NCBI RefSeq assembly: GCF_008065375.1
Contig: NZ_VJYI01000005.1
Location: forward strand, 558,001-622,000
Origin: Nonomuraea sp. SYSU D8015
GTDB lineage: Bacteria > Actinomycetota > Actinomycetes > Streptosporangiales > Streptosporangiaceae
Length of the DNA stretch: 64,000 nt
Direction of reading: 5' to 3'
Part shown: one piece after another, positions 1-9,265 of the stretch
Numbering within the stretch: position 1 is the first letter of the stretch
How the letters are laid out: every line of letters starts with the position of its first letter
The notes under the pieces: model-generated
The model's input: only the letters and a program-made list of their open reading frames with translations
Database searches by the model: none
Told to the model about the DNA's origin: nothing
Program-made: the position numbers and the translations under genes

Positions 1-1
1 C

Positions 2-103
2 GGCGAACACCAAGTGGACGGCGCCCGCACGGCGCTCGGCCACGCCTATGGCGGGGGAGCCCAGTTCTTCGCGATGTGGATCGTCGGACGGGAGAAGCCC
101 TAA
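2..103 (+). CDS. C-terminal end of a thiolase/lipid-transfer-type protein (partial)
   Basis: The first bases encode a peptide that ends in HAYGGGAQFFAMWIVGREKP and stops at TAA. The GH-A-x-GGGAQ(F) pattern is the usual C-terminus of thiolase-family and lipid-transfer-like acyltransferases that act in beta-oxidation of fatty acids or sterol side chains. Only 33 residues are inside the window. The stop overlaps the next start as TAATG, so the acyl-CoA synthetase is translationally coupled to it, which fits a shared acyl-CoA degradation operon. The exact substrate cannot be told from this fragment. Confidence 0.7.
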   Translation, partial: GEHQVDGARTALGHAYGGGAQFFAMWIVGREKP

Positions 104-1689
104 TGGAGTTCAACCACGCGGACCTCTTCGAAGGGCTCGCGGACGCGATCGGGGAACGTACCGCGGTGATTTGCGGCGATGACCGCCGCACCTACGCCGA
201 GCTGGACGCCGAGGCGAACCGGCTCGCGCACTATCTGATGGACCTCGGCATCCAGCCGGGGCAGCACATCGGTATCCAGCTCTACAACGGCGTCCCGTAC
301 ATCGCCGGCATGCTGGCCGCCCTCAAGATCCGGGCCGTGCCGATCAACGTCAACTACCGGTACGTGGAGTCCGAGCTGCTCTATCTCTACCGGGACTCCG
401 ACATCCGGGCGCTGATCTACGACGTCGAGTTCGACGCGCGGGTGGCCGCCGTCGCCGACCAGGCGCCGCTGCTGGAGCACCTGATCTCGGTGGGCGGGCC
501 GTCGGCCATCGGGTCCGCGGTGCCGTACGAGACCGCTCTGGACCGGGGCAAGCCGGAACGGGGCTTCCCGCCGCGCTCCGGCCAGGACGTGTACATCATC
601 TACACCGGCGGCACCACCGGCATGCCGAAGGGCGCGATGTGGCACGTCGAGGACCTCTTCATGGGCTTCGGCGGCGGCAACCCGGGCGGCGAGCCGCGCG
701 CCACCCCTCAGGAGGTGATCGACGCGGCCGTCGCGTCAGGTCCTCTCTTGATGTTCCCCGTCGCGCCGCTGATGCACGGCGCCGCTCAGATGGCCACGTT
801 CATCAGCTGGTGGATGGGCGGGAGCGTCGCGTACATCCGCAAGTTCGACGGTGCCGAGGTGTGGCGGACGGTCGAGCGCGAGCGCGTGAACACCATCAAC
901 ATCACCGGCGACGCCATGGCCCGGCCCATGGCCGAGGCGCTGGCGGAGGGCTCCTACGACGTGTCGTCACTGATCGTGATCAGCTCGACCGGGGCCATCC
1001 TGAGTGGCGCGGTCCGGGACCGTCTCCAGGAACTGCTCCCGAACGTCATGATCGTCGACAACTTCGGGTCCACCGAATCCGGTTACACCGCCTCCGGCGT
1101 GGCCGGCTCGACGCCGGAGAAGGGCCTGCGGTACCAGCCGAACTCCGTGGTCAAGCTGGCCGTGCTCGACGAGAAGGGCCGGCCCGTCGAGCCCGGGTCC
1201 GGGCAGCTCGGGACGGTGGCCAGGTCGGGGCGGGTGGCGTTCGGCTACTACAACGACCCCGAGAAGACCGCCCGCACGTTCGTCACGGACGAGAACGGCA
1301 CGCGATGGCTGCTGACCGGCGACCTGGCGACCGTCGACACCGACGGCACCGTGAACGTGCTCGGCCGGGGCTCGCAGTGCATCAACACCGGCGGGGAGAA
1401 GGTGTTCCCCGAGGAGGTCGAGGCCGTGCTCAAGGGGCACCCTGCCGTGTTCGACGCGGTGGTGACCGGGGTGCCGGACGCGCGGTGGGGCAACAAGGTG
1501 GCGGCCGTGATCGAGCCGCGGCCCGGCGTCGAGGTCACGGCCGAGGAGCTGGACACGCACTGCAGGAAGCTCCTGTCGGGCTACAAGGTGCCCCGCTCGT
1601 ACGCGTTCGTCGCCGAGATGGTGCGCTCGCCGGCCGGCAAGGCCGACTATCGGTGGGCGCGGGAGACGGTGGAGGCCGCGGGGTCCTGA
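103..1689 (+). CDS. Acyl-CoA synthetase (AMP-dependent, FadD19/FadD17-like)
   Basis: A 528-residue adenylate-forming enzyme that activates a fatty or sterol-derived acid to acyl-AMP and then acyl-CoA. The phosphate-binding motif YTGGTTGMPKG lies at about residues 167-177, followed by MW as in actinobacterial FadD19-type enzymes. The C-terminal hinge and lysine region GRGSQCINTGGEKVFPEEVE is intact, and length is normal. I chose ATG 103 because it overlaps the thiolase stop as TAATG; a GTG at 76 would put nine extra residues inside the upstream gene. The thiolase partner suggests beta-oxidation. The FadD19-like assignment is from recalled motif similarity and the substrate is unproven. Confidence 0.88.
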   Translation: MEFNHADLFEGLADAIGERTAVICGDDRRTYAELDAEANRLAHYLMDLGIQPGQHIGIQLYNGVPYIAGMLAALKIRAVPINVNYRYVESELLYLYRDSDIRALIYDVEFDARVAAVADQAPLLEHLISVGGPSAIGSAVPYETALDRGKPERGFPPRSGQDVYIIYTGGTTGMPKGAMWHVEDLFMGFGGGNPGGEPRATPQEVIDAAVASGPLLMFPVAPLMHGAAQMATFISWWMGGSVAYIRKFDGAEVWRTVERERVNTINITGDAMARPMAEALAEGSYDVSSLIVISSTGAILSGAVRDRLQELLPNVMIVDNFGSTESGYTASGVAGSTPEKGLRYQPNSVVKLAVLDEKGRPVEPGSGQLGTVARSGRVAFGYYNDPEKTARTFVTDENGTRWLLTGDLATVDTDGTVNVLGRGSQCINTGGEKVFPEEVEAVLKGHPAVFDAVVTGVPDARWGNKVAAVIEPRPGVEVTAEELDTHCRKLLSGYKVPRSYAFVAEMVRSPAGKADYRWARETVEAAGS

Positions 1690-1699
1690 AGGCGACGGG

Positions 1700-4600
1700 C
1701 TAGCGGGTCCTGAGGTTGCGCAGGTCCTCCTCGATCTGGCGCGCCTCGGCGGCCCTGCCCGCCTTCTCCAGCAGCTTCAGCCTGCCCTGCAACACGTCGC
1801 GCAGCAGCTCGGCCAGGCTCTCGTCGTCGTCATCGGCGATCAGCTCGCGCAGCAGGACCGACGCGACCCGCAGCGCGGCGTCGGCGGCGTCGTCCCTCCC
1901 CAGCTCCTGCTGGCAGAAGCCGAGCCGGGCGTGCGCCAGCGCCTTGGAGAGCATGTCGCGCGTCACCTGCGTGCCCCGGTGGAAGACCAGGCCGGCCTCC
2001 AGCGGCCGGCCCGCCTCCATCAGGGCGTCGCCGAGCATGAGCATCGCCCTGGCCAGCAGCCCGGCCAGTTGCCCCGTGCTCGGTGCGTGCCGCTCCAGCG
2101 CCCCGACGGCCTCGCGCAACGGCCCCACAGCCTCGACGGCCAGGTCCCGCATCCTGAGCGCGGCGGCCAGCGTGAGGCTGGCGCCCGCCCGGCTGGTGTG
2201 CAGGGCCTCGGCGTTCATGCCCGTGGTCATGAGGTCGTCGTAGATCGCGATGGACTCACGGGCCCTGGCCTCGGCCTCGGTCCCGTCGTCCAGCCCCAGC
2301 AGCGGCAGCAGCTCAGAACTCTGGGCCAGCGAGTCGGCCAGGATCGCCCGGTACGTGAGATCGTCGGGCGACCGTCTGGCCAGCGGGATCAGCCGCTCCA
2401 CCAGCTCGTTCGCCTCGGTCATCTCGTTCAGCATCATGTGGCACCTGGCCAGCCGCTGGAGGGCGAGCGCGTGCTTGACCGTGCGCTCCGGGTGCCCGGT
2501 GGCGGCGATCTTCGCGTACTCGACGGCCTCCTCCGCCCGCCCGGACGCCAGCAGGTCGTCGGCGAGCATCGCGGCGATCTCGGCGGCGGCAGCCGGCTTC
2601 GGCAGCCGCGTGTAGATCTGCAGCGCCTCGACGAGGTGCGTCATGGCCTCCTGCTTGCTTCCCGAGCTCCGCAGCACCTGGCCCTTGACCTGGATCGCCC
2701 GGGCCCGCACCTGGGGCAGCTCCTGGCCCCGCTCCCTGGCCCGGTTCAGCTCGGCGAGCGACCAGGTGGTCGCCTCCAGCGCGGCGTGCGTGCGGTCCAG
2801 CGCGGCGAGGGCGGCGCCCAGCTGGGCGTACGTGGCGGCGGCCACGGCCGGGTCGTCCAGCTCGTCGCACAGGTCGGCGGCCCGCTCGCAGTGGGCCAGG
2901 GCCTCCACCGTGCGGCCGCGTTCGAGCAGCCCGGCCGCGTACCGGCCGAGGGCGGCCGCCAGTTCCCTGCCGTTCTCCTCCTCGCTCAGCAGGGCGACCG
3001 CCTGCTCGGCGACGGCCAGGTCGGCGGGGTCGTACTCGGCGAGGGCGGCGAGCGCCGCACCCAGCCGACCGCGGTACGAGCTGGACAGGGTGGCCAGCCC
3101 GAGGTGGACGCGGACGGCCAGCCTGGCCGCCAGGACGGCGCTGTCGGGGTCGCCCGCCTGCGCGGCCGCGGCGGCGAGGCGGGACAGGCATCGGGCGTAG
3201 CTGTCGTGCAGGCCGGCGTCGGTGCTCACCGGCACGTGCCGTTCGAGGGCGTCGGTGAACGTCCTGAGCGGCGGCAGCAGCTCGCCCGGCTCGGCGCCGT
3301 CCGGAAGGTCGCCCACGTATGCGGAGAGCTCCTCGATCAGGGTCCTGAGCACGTCGGGTGCCGGCAGGGGGCGCATCTTCAGGATCCGGGCGTACAGGGC
3401 GATCCCGGCGGCGGGGTCCTCGCGCGCCCGCAGCCTTGCCAGCCGCACCAGGGCCAGCAGGTGCGCGTCGGCCAGGCCGGGCGGCGCGGTGCCGTACTCG
3501 GCCATCTTCGCGGTGCCCTCGGCCAGCCGCTCCCTGGCCACCTCGTCCTCGTGCAGCTCGGTCAGGGCGAGGCCGCTCAGCTCCAGACAGGCTGCGGTGA
3601 TCAGCCTCCTGTCCTTGGCCGATCGCCCGTTCTCCGGCTGTCCGCCCTCCTGCGGTTTGGTCTGCTCCGACGCCAGGACGTCCAGCGCGCGGTTGGCCGA
3701 CTTGAGCGCGCCCTCCGCGTCCTGCCTGGCGAACCGGATGCCGCCCTGCAGGCGCAGCGCCCCGGCGAGGGCGACGGGGGACTCGATGCCCTCGGACACG
3801 AGTGCCGCGTACAGCCTGACCAGCCGGTCCGACGCCGACTCCGCGTCCGCGGGGCAGTCGGAGGAGGACAGCGCGACGGTCTCCAGGACGAGCAGCCCGG
3901 CCAGCTCCTTCCCGGACGCGGGGCTCGCTCCGGCCTGCCCGTGGGACTCGATGGCGGTGAGCAGGTGCGGCACGGCCTCCTCGTGGCGGCCCAGCCCCAC
4001 GAGCGTGCGCCCGAGCGCCGCCGCGACCTGGCCGACGGCGATCGCGTGCGGCCGATCCGGTGCCGAAGCGGCGAGCCTGGGGCGGAGAGCGGCAGTTTGC
4101 GTGATCAGCGGAGCCCCGTGCGGGCGCGGCCGTAGACCCGTATGGCGCTCGAGCAGTTCGGACGCCTGCATCGCCAGCGCGAACCCTTCCGCCGCCCGGC
4201 CGGCGTCGGCCCAGGCGCGGGCGAGCACTGCCTGGGCGGACACGTAGGCGTGGATCTCGTCCGGCCGGGGTGCGAGCGCCTCCTCGACGGCTTCGCGGCA
4301 CTCGGCCAGCAACTGCTCCGCCCTGGCCACGGCCTCTTCTGGCCGCCCGCTGACCAGCGACAACATCCAGTGCCTGGCGCCGGCGGGGGCCGGGGGCGGC
4401 TGCGTGCGGCCCAGCCGGGCCCGTACCTCGGTGAGGTGGCGCTCGTAGGCCGGGTCCTCCGCGGTCAGGGCGTCGTACAGCTCGGCCGCGAGCTCCAGGT
4501 GCGCCACCGCGTCCACGGGCCGGCCCAGCTCGTCCAGGCACAGGCCGAGCAGCCGCCTGGCCCTGGCCTGCGCGTGCCGCCCGGCGGTCAGACCCATGGC

Positions 4601-7600
4601 CTCCTGCAGCGGGTCGAGCGCCTCCTCGGGCCGGTCGTCGAGCAGCAGCAGCTCGCCCAGTTCCAGCAGCCGCTCCACCAGGGCCGGCCGGTACTCGCTC
4701 GGTTCGAGCGCGACCAGCGCCCGCAGGTTCCGCACGGCCTCGGCGGCGGACCTCGCGGCGGCGTCCAGGTCGTCCAGCGCGCCGTGGATACGCGACAGCA
4801 GGCCGGCGGCCTCGGTCAGCATGAACCGCAGCCCCGGCTCCTCGCCGGCCAGCCCTCGCAGCCGAGCCGCGGCCTCACCCGCCGGGACCCGGGCGTCGGC
4901 CGTCCTGCCGTGGTCGTGGAGCCAGGAGGCCAAGAGGTGGAGGTGGTGGGCCAGGTCGCGGTTGGTGGGCGCGACGCCCTTGACGGCCGTCGTGGCGGCG
5001 GCGATGAGCGAGGCCGCCAGCTCGGCGAGGCTGGAGGCGTCGAGCACGTCCAGGGGCGCCAGCGGCTCGGGAATGATCGCCGCCACCGCCGGCGGATCAG
5101 ACACCACCGGCCCACCAACCGGCCCGCCGATCGGCCCTGCAACCGGCACCGCCGCCGCACCGCTGCCGCCTGTGCCGGGCCCGGTGGCCGCAGCCGCGTC
5201 ACCTCTCCTCCCCGTGCGGGGCCCGGTGGGGCCGCCTGCATCGCCCGTCCTGCTCCTGCGTGCCCCGGAGGGCCCGGCCGGGTCGCCCGCGCCGGCACGC
5301 CCGGGCACGGCCGCGCTGCCCGCGCCGCTCCCGGTGGGCATGGTCACCCCGCTCGCGCCGGCTTCGGCAGGCATGGCCGAGCTGCCACTGCTGGACCAGG
5401 CGGACGCTGCGGTGTCGCCTGTGGCTGGCCCGGAGGGGGGAGTGGTCCAGCCCGGGCCGGGCCTGGCCGGCGCTGCCGTGTCGCCTGTGACGGGCCCGGA
5501 CGGAGGAGTCGTCCAACCTGGACGGGGCCCGGTGGACGCGGTCGTCCTGCCTGGGCCGGACCCAGCGGACGGGGTCGTCCTGCCTGGGCTCGGTCCGGTG
5601 GGCGGGGCCGGTCTTCCTGCCCTTGCCCCGGCGGGCGCTCCGGCCGCGGCTCCCGCGGCGGGGGCGGCCGTGGACAGCACGGAAAGGACCGCTGCCAGAT
5701 CAGCCACGACGTCGGGATCGCCGCCCGCCGCCTGGAACGCCCCGACGGCCTCGTCCGTCCGTCCGACCCCCACCAGCGCACACGCCAGGTTGTAGTCGGC
5801 CCGCGCGTCAGCACGCCCCGCGTGACCCTCGTCCTCGGCGAGGAGGCGGAATCTGGCCGCCGCCTCCTGCACCGGCTTGAGCGCACTGCCGGGCTCACCC
5901 GCGAGCAGCAAACACGCCCCCAGGTTGTACAGGGCCTCCGCCCGCGCACCCGCCGCCTCGTACGGGGCAGCGGCGGCGAAGATCTCGACGGCCTCCGCGG
6001 CCGCGACGACCGCCTCGCCCACCCGCCCCACGGCCGCCAGCCGCCCCGACAACACGGACAGCGCCTCGGCCAGCGCGATCGACTCACCCCTGGCCCGCAG
6101 GTGCCGCACCGCCAGCTCGCCGAGCGTCACGCCCAGAGCCCGCAGCCCCAGCGGCGCATCCGGCCGAACCGTCAGCCCGACCGCGGCACCCCCGATCCGC
6201 CGATCGTCGGCGAACAGCGCCAGCGCCGCGTTGAGCGCGTCCCCCAGCCGGCTCGCCGGAGCCGAAGCGGCCTCCGTCACCAACCGGTCGATCCTGCTCA
6301 CCACCAGCGACCGCAGCGCCGACTTGACCCGCGCGGAGCTCGCCGACAGGCGAAGGATGTCGAGCATGCGTACGAGGTGCTGCGGCGTCCGCCCCTCGTG
6401 ATCGTGCAGGGCGAGCACGAGCTCGTCCAGGCCCTCGGTCTCGGCCAGGAGCCGCTCGGCCAGGACGTCCGGCCCGAGCGGCACCAGCCGCTCCTCCCCG
6501 GGGAAGATCCGGCCGAGCCAGCGCGCCACGATGAGGAGCGGTCCATGAAGTCCGGCACCGTCCTCCACGCTCACGCCCTCGTCCTCCTGTCCCGCCTGCT
6601 CGGCAGGTGAATCAGGCAGCCGGAGGCCGGGAACGGCCGTCAGCAGCCCGGGCAGCTCGGCGGGAGTGGGGGCGGTCAGCGTGAGCACCGCCACGGCCTG
6701 CCGCGCCGTCACGTCGTCCACCCGCTCGTGCCGGGCGGGCCATACGTGGGCCCACTGCTCGTACTCGCGCGCCAGGAACCGGCCGACCAGCCCGCCGGCC
6801 ACGCCCGCCCAGCGATCGCGACCGCCCAGCCCGTCACCCAGCCGCGCGTCGGCCGCCGCCGCGCCGCCCTTGCGGGCATCCGTCCAGCTCGCGGAGTCGA
6901 TGCCGCCGTCGCGCAGACGCATGAGGACGGCCAGGTGAACGTGGAGCGGCAGACCGTACTCCGGGTCGTCGAGGGGTGGTGGCGGGGGCAGGGCGGCCCT
7001 GCTGGGACCGAACGCCTTCATGGCCGCCAGCGCGTGCTCGCTCCGTTCGGCCAGCGTCAGCGGCCGGGCGTTGAGCTGGACGGTCGTGGTGTTGAGCCGC
7101 CGCAGCCAGCCACCCGCCGCCGTGTCCAGCCGCCGCCACCATTCGGCGTCGCCGGGCTCGCGGACCAGCAGCAGGATCCGTACGGGCGGATTGTGCTCAT
7201 GCTTGGCCAGCCGCCGTACCAGCTCTCCCACCAGCGGTGACGACGGCTCAGGATGATCGACGACCAGCAGCGTCGGCCGCACCGCGTCCAGCACCACCCG
7301 TCGCCCCGTCCCCCCGAGAGCCGGCCCCGGGCCCTGCTCCTCTGGGCTCACCCAACCACCGGCCGCCGCCTCGCCGGCTCCCACCGGATCAATGGCGCCC
7401 TCAGGATCCAGGAGGTCCCCGACCACCACAGGACCGGCGACCGCCATGCCCTCGCCCGGCAGCGGCCCCAGGTCGCCGGACAGAGGTCCGCAGACGGAGT
7501 CCAGAGGCAGGAAACCGGCGTCCCAGCCCGCTCGGGCCAGCTCCTCGCACAGCTCGCCGGCCAGCCTGGTCCGGCCCGTGCCGCTGCGACCGCTCAGCAC

Positions 7601-8500
7601 CGCGATCGACAGAGCTCCCGGCTCGGCGGCCCAGTCCCGCAGGCGCGCGAGCTCCTCGTCCCGCCCCAGGAACGGCACCAGCGCGTGACGCGGCGCCAGC
7701 AGCCGCCAGTCGGGGGAGTCCGGAGGCAGCTTCTCCCGGGCGGGGGACAGCAGATTGGACAGGATCACCGACGGGTCGCCCTCGGCCACCGTTTCGAGCC
7801 GCCCCGGCGGCACGCCCGCCAGCTCGCAGAACCGCGCGTCACTCAGCAGCGCGGTGACCGGGACGACGTCCAGAGACCGCCGCGCGTCCCCGTCGCGTCC
7901 GGCGACGACCACGCCGACGATCTGCCTGGCGGGCTCGGCGAGAAGCGCGGCGCCGGACAGGCCCTCCCAGAGGGAGACCGGCATGGACGCCGGCTCGGGC
8001 GTGAGTACGCCGACCGTCAACGCCTTGGACACCGCACCTGTCGGCGCGTCCACCAGCCCCGACACCGTCTGCGCGGTCCTCGACCCGCCCCGCTGCGCCG
8101 CCCTGGGGAAACCCCTGGCCACACACCGCAGCCTGTACTGCCCGTCGCCTTCTCCACCGGCCACCCGGGCCCAGCGGACGTGGTCGATGCCGGGAACGTC
8201 GCGCCAGGGAGAGCCGCTGCCCGTCTCGTCGGACGGCTCACCCGGCGGCGACCCCACCACCCGCAGCAGCACCGCCCCCGTGCCGCCGCGGCCCCGCCAC
8301 ACCTCCTCGGCCCGCACCCACCGCTCCGACCAGGCCGCCCGGACCTGACAGGGCGCCTCGGGGTCGACCACGTCCGCGGACGTCAGTACGAGATCGGCGC
8401 CGATCGCATAGCCCGAACCGGTCAGGCCCGCGAGCTCGTCGTGACCCGAGTAAACCTCGACGGTCCGCTCGAGCCCGTGGCGGTGTGGTGGCATGTCCAT
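1700..8500 (-). CDS. Giant trypsin-like/NTPase/TPR protein (STAND-like)
   Basis: A 2,266-residue multidomain protein. Residues about 15-220 resemble a trypsin-like fold: LVLTSADVV stands where LTAAHVV is usual (Asp43 in the His position), the DxALL Asp is replaced in GAVLLRV, but GLSGAAL keeps Ser182. Residues about 280-330 hold a P-loop GRSGTGRT in which the invariant Lys is Arg310; TLLVVDHPEP is a Walker B-like strand. A Pro/Gly/Ala/Thr-rich linker (about residues 940-1140) separates this from long arrays of TPR-like helical pairs that fill the rest. Protease-NTPase-TPR order is known from actinobacterial STAND-type conflict or signalling proteins. GGCGGAG lies just before ATG 8500. Role unknown; both the protease and the ATPase look degenerate. 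Confidence 0.8.
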   Translation of the reverse strand: MDMPPHRHGLERTVEVYSGHDELAGLTGSGYAIGADLVLTSADVVDPEAPCQVRAAWSERWVRAEEVWRGRGGTGAVLLRVVGSPPGEPSDETGSGSPWRDVPGIDHVRWARVAGGEGDGQYRLRCVARGFPRAAQRGGSRTAQTVSGLVDAPTGAVSKALTVGVLTPEPASMPVSLWEGLSGAALLAEPARQIVGVVVAGRDGDARRSLDVVPVTALLSDARFCELAGVPPGRLETVAEGDPSVILSNLLSPAREKLPPDSPDWRLLAPRHALVPFLGRDEELARLRDWAAEPGALSIAVLSGRSGTGRTRLAGELCEELARAGWDAGFLPLDSVCGPLSGDLGPLPGEGMAVAGPVVVGDLLDPEGAIDPVGAGEAAAGGWVSPEEQGPGPALGGTGRRVVLDAVRPTLLVVDHPEPSSPLVGELVRRLAKHEHNPPVRILLLVREPGDAEWWRRLDTAAGGWLRRLNTTTVQLNARPLTLAERSEHALAAMKAFGPSRAALPPPPPLDDPEYGLPLHVHLAVLMRLRDGGIDSASWTDARKGGAAAADARLGDGLGGRDRWAGVAGGLVGRFLAREYEQWAHVWPARHERVDDVTARQAVAVLTLTAPTPAELPGLLTAVPGLRLPDSPAEQAGQEDEGVSVEDGAGLHGPLLIVARWLGRIFPGEERLVPLGPDVLAERLLAETEGLDELVLALHDHEGRTPQHLVRMLDILRLSASSARVKSALRSLVVSRIDRLVTEAASAPASRLGDALNAALALFADDRRIGGAAVGLTVRPDAPLGLRALGVTLGELAVRHLRARGESIALAEALSVLSGRLAAVGRVGEAVVAAAEAVEIFAAAAPYEAAGARAEALYNLGACLLLAGEPGSALKPVQEAAARFRLLAEDEGHAGRADARADYNLACALVGVGRTDEAVGAFQAAGGDPDVVADLAAVLSVLSTAAPAAGAAAGAPAGARAGRPAPPTGPSPGRTTPSAGSGPGRTTASTGPRPGWTTPPSGPVTGDTAAPARPGPGWTTPPSGPATGDTAASAWSSSGSSAMPAEAGASGVTMPTGSGAGSAAVPGRAGAGDPAGPSGARRSRTGDAGGPTGPRTGRRGDAAAATGPGTGGSGAAAVPVAGPIGGPVGGPVVSDPPAVAAIIPEPLAPLDVLDASSLAELAASLIAAATTAVKGVAPTNRDLAHHLHLLASWLHDHGRTADARVPAGEAAARLRGLAGEEPGLRFMLTEAAGLLSRIHGALDDLDAAARSAAEAVRNLRALVALEPSEYRPALVERLLELGELLLLDDRPEEALDPLQEAMGLTAGRHAQARARRLLGLCLDELGRPVDAVAHLELAAELYDALTAEDPAYERHLTEVRARLGRTQPPPAPAGARHWMLSLVSGRPEEAVARAEQLLAECREAVEEALAPRPDEIHAYVSAQAVLARAWADAGRAAEGFALAMQASELLERHTGLRPRPHGAPLITQTAALRPRLAASAPDRPHAIAVGQVAAALGRTLVGLGRHEEAVPHLLTAIESHGQAGASPASGKELAGLLVLETVALSSSDCPADAESASDRLVRLYAALVSEGIESPVALAGALRLQGGIRFARQDAEGALKSANRALDVLASEQTKPQEGGQPENGRSAKDRRLITAACLELSGLALTELHEDEVARERLAEGTAKMAEYGTAPPGLADAHLLALVRLARLRAREDPAAGIALYARILKMRPLPAPDVLRTLIEELSAYVGDLPDGAEPGELLPPLRTFTDALERHVPVSTDAGLHDSYARCLSRLAAAAAQAGDPDSAVLAARLAVRVHLGLATLSSSYRGRLGAALAALAEYDPADLAVAEQAVALLSEEENGRELAAALGRYAAGLLERGRTVEALAHCERAADLCDELDDPAVAAATYAQLGAALAALDRTHAALEATTWSLAELNRARERGQELPQVRARAIQVKGQVLRSSGSKQEAMTHLVEALQIYTRLPKPAAAAEIAAMLADDLLASGRAEEAVEYAKIAATGHPERTVKHALALQRLARCHMMLNEMTEANELVERLIPLARRSPDDLTYRAILADSLAQSSELLPLLGLDDGTEAEARARESIAIYDDLMTTGMNAEALHTSRAGASLTLAAALRMRDLAVEAVGPLREAVGALERHAPSTGQLAGLLARAMLMLGDALMEAGRPLEAGLVFHRGTQVTRDMLSKALAHARLGFCQQELGRDDAADAALRVASVLLRELIADDDDESLAELLRDVLQGRLKLLEKAGRAAEARQIEEDLRNLRTR
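5412..5640 (-). repeat. 66-bp tandem repeats in the linker of the giant protein
   Basis: Two adjacent 66-bp units (5412-5477 and 5478-5543) are near identical, and further degenerate copies follow. They encode a 22-residue unit around GWTTPPSGP-V/A-TGDTAA with related GRTTPS pieces. The unit keeps the reading frame, so it is an expandable in-frame linker between the NTPase part and the TPR part of the protein. Confidence 0.8.
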
Positions 8501-8617
8501 GGGCTCCGCCTGTAGGCCTCTTACGTACGTCCGGACGTGCCGCCCCCCGCTCAGCCGTCCCCCCTATCGGCGCTTGATCTCCACTATCGCATTATGGGCC
8601 CGAAATTTCTTGGCTTG

Positions 8618-9244
8618 TCATGCCTTCTCGGTTGTGAGCCATGCCGCAAGCCCCAGGTACACGACCCCGCTCCCCACGTCGAGCCGCCGCCGCACCCGCG
8701 CGGACCCGCGTACCCGCCCGGCGAGCGCCGAGGAGAGCATCGCGTACGTGCCGTCAGAGGCCATGCCCAGCACGATCCACAGCACTCCGAGCAGCAGGAT
8801 CTGAGGCCCGACGGGACCGGCGGCCGGATCGGTGAACTGCGGCAGGAACGCCAGGAAGAAGATCGCGGTCTTCGGGTTGAGCACGTTCACCACGAAGCCC
8901 TCCCAGAACAGCCGCTGCTTCGACTGCACGCGGAGTTCGACCGCCTCCTCGGCCTCGCCCCGCCGCACCAGCTTGCTCACGCCGAGCCAGACCAGGTAGG
9001 CGACGCCGACGTATTTGACCACGGTGAACGCCGTGGCGGAGGCGGCCAGCAGCGCGCTGATGCCCAGTGCCGCCGCGGCCACGTGGACGATCGAGCCGGC
9101 ATGGACGCCCAGCACGGAGATCAGTCCCGCGGAGCGGCCTTGGGCGACGCTGCGCGTGACGATGTACAGGACCGCGGGCCCGGGCACCACGAGGAGGCCG
9201 AGCGTGAGCACACTGAAGAGAGCGAGTGTCGAGATATCCGGCAT
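8618..9244 (-). CDS. LysE/RhtB-family amino-acid exporter
   Basis: A 208-residue polytopic membrane protein. The N-terminus LGLLVVPGPAVLYIVTRS carries the conserved PGP of LysE/RhtB exporters, NPKTAIFFLAFLPQF is the second family signature, and five to six hydrophobic segments are visible. Such proteins export amino acids or their analogues from the cytoplasm. It lies 21 bp downstream of a LysR regulator on the same strand, so the two probably form an operon. The divergent cysteine-dioxygenase-like gene suggests a sulfur-containing amino acid as substrate, which is inference only. Confidence 0.9.
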   Translation of the reverse strand: MPDISTLALFSVLTLGLLVVPGPAVLYIVTRSVAQGRSAGLISVLGVHAGSIVHVAAAALGISALLAASATAFTVVKYVGVAYLVWLGVSKLVRRGEAEEAVELRVQSKQRLFWEGFVVNVLNPKTAIFFLAFLPQFTDPAAGPVGPQILLLGVLWIVLGMASDGTYAMLSSALAGRVRGSARVRRRLDVGSGVVYLGLAAWLTTEKA

Positions 9245-9265
9245 GAGGCCATCGTAGGAGCGGCG

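Noticed and set aside
1931..8515. Long plus-strand frames opposite the giant protein
   Set aside because: They are antisense shadows with Arg/Gln/Gly-rich composition, no family motifs and no ribosome binding sites; the minus-strand frame has all domain motifs.
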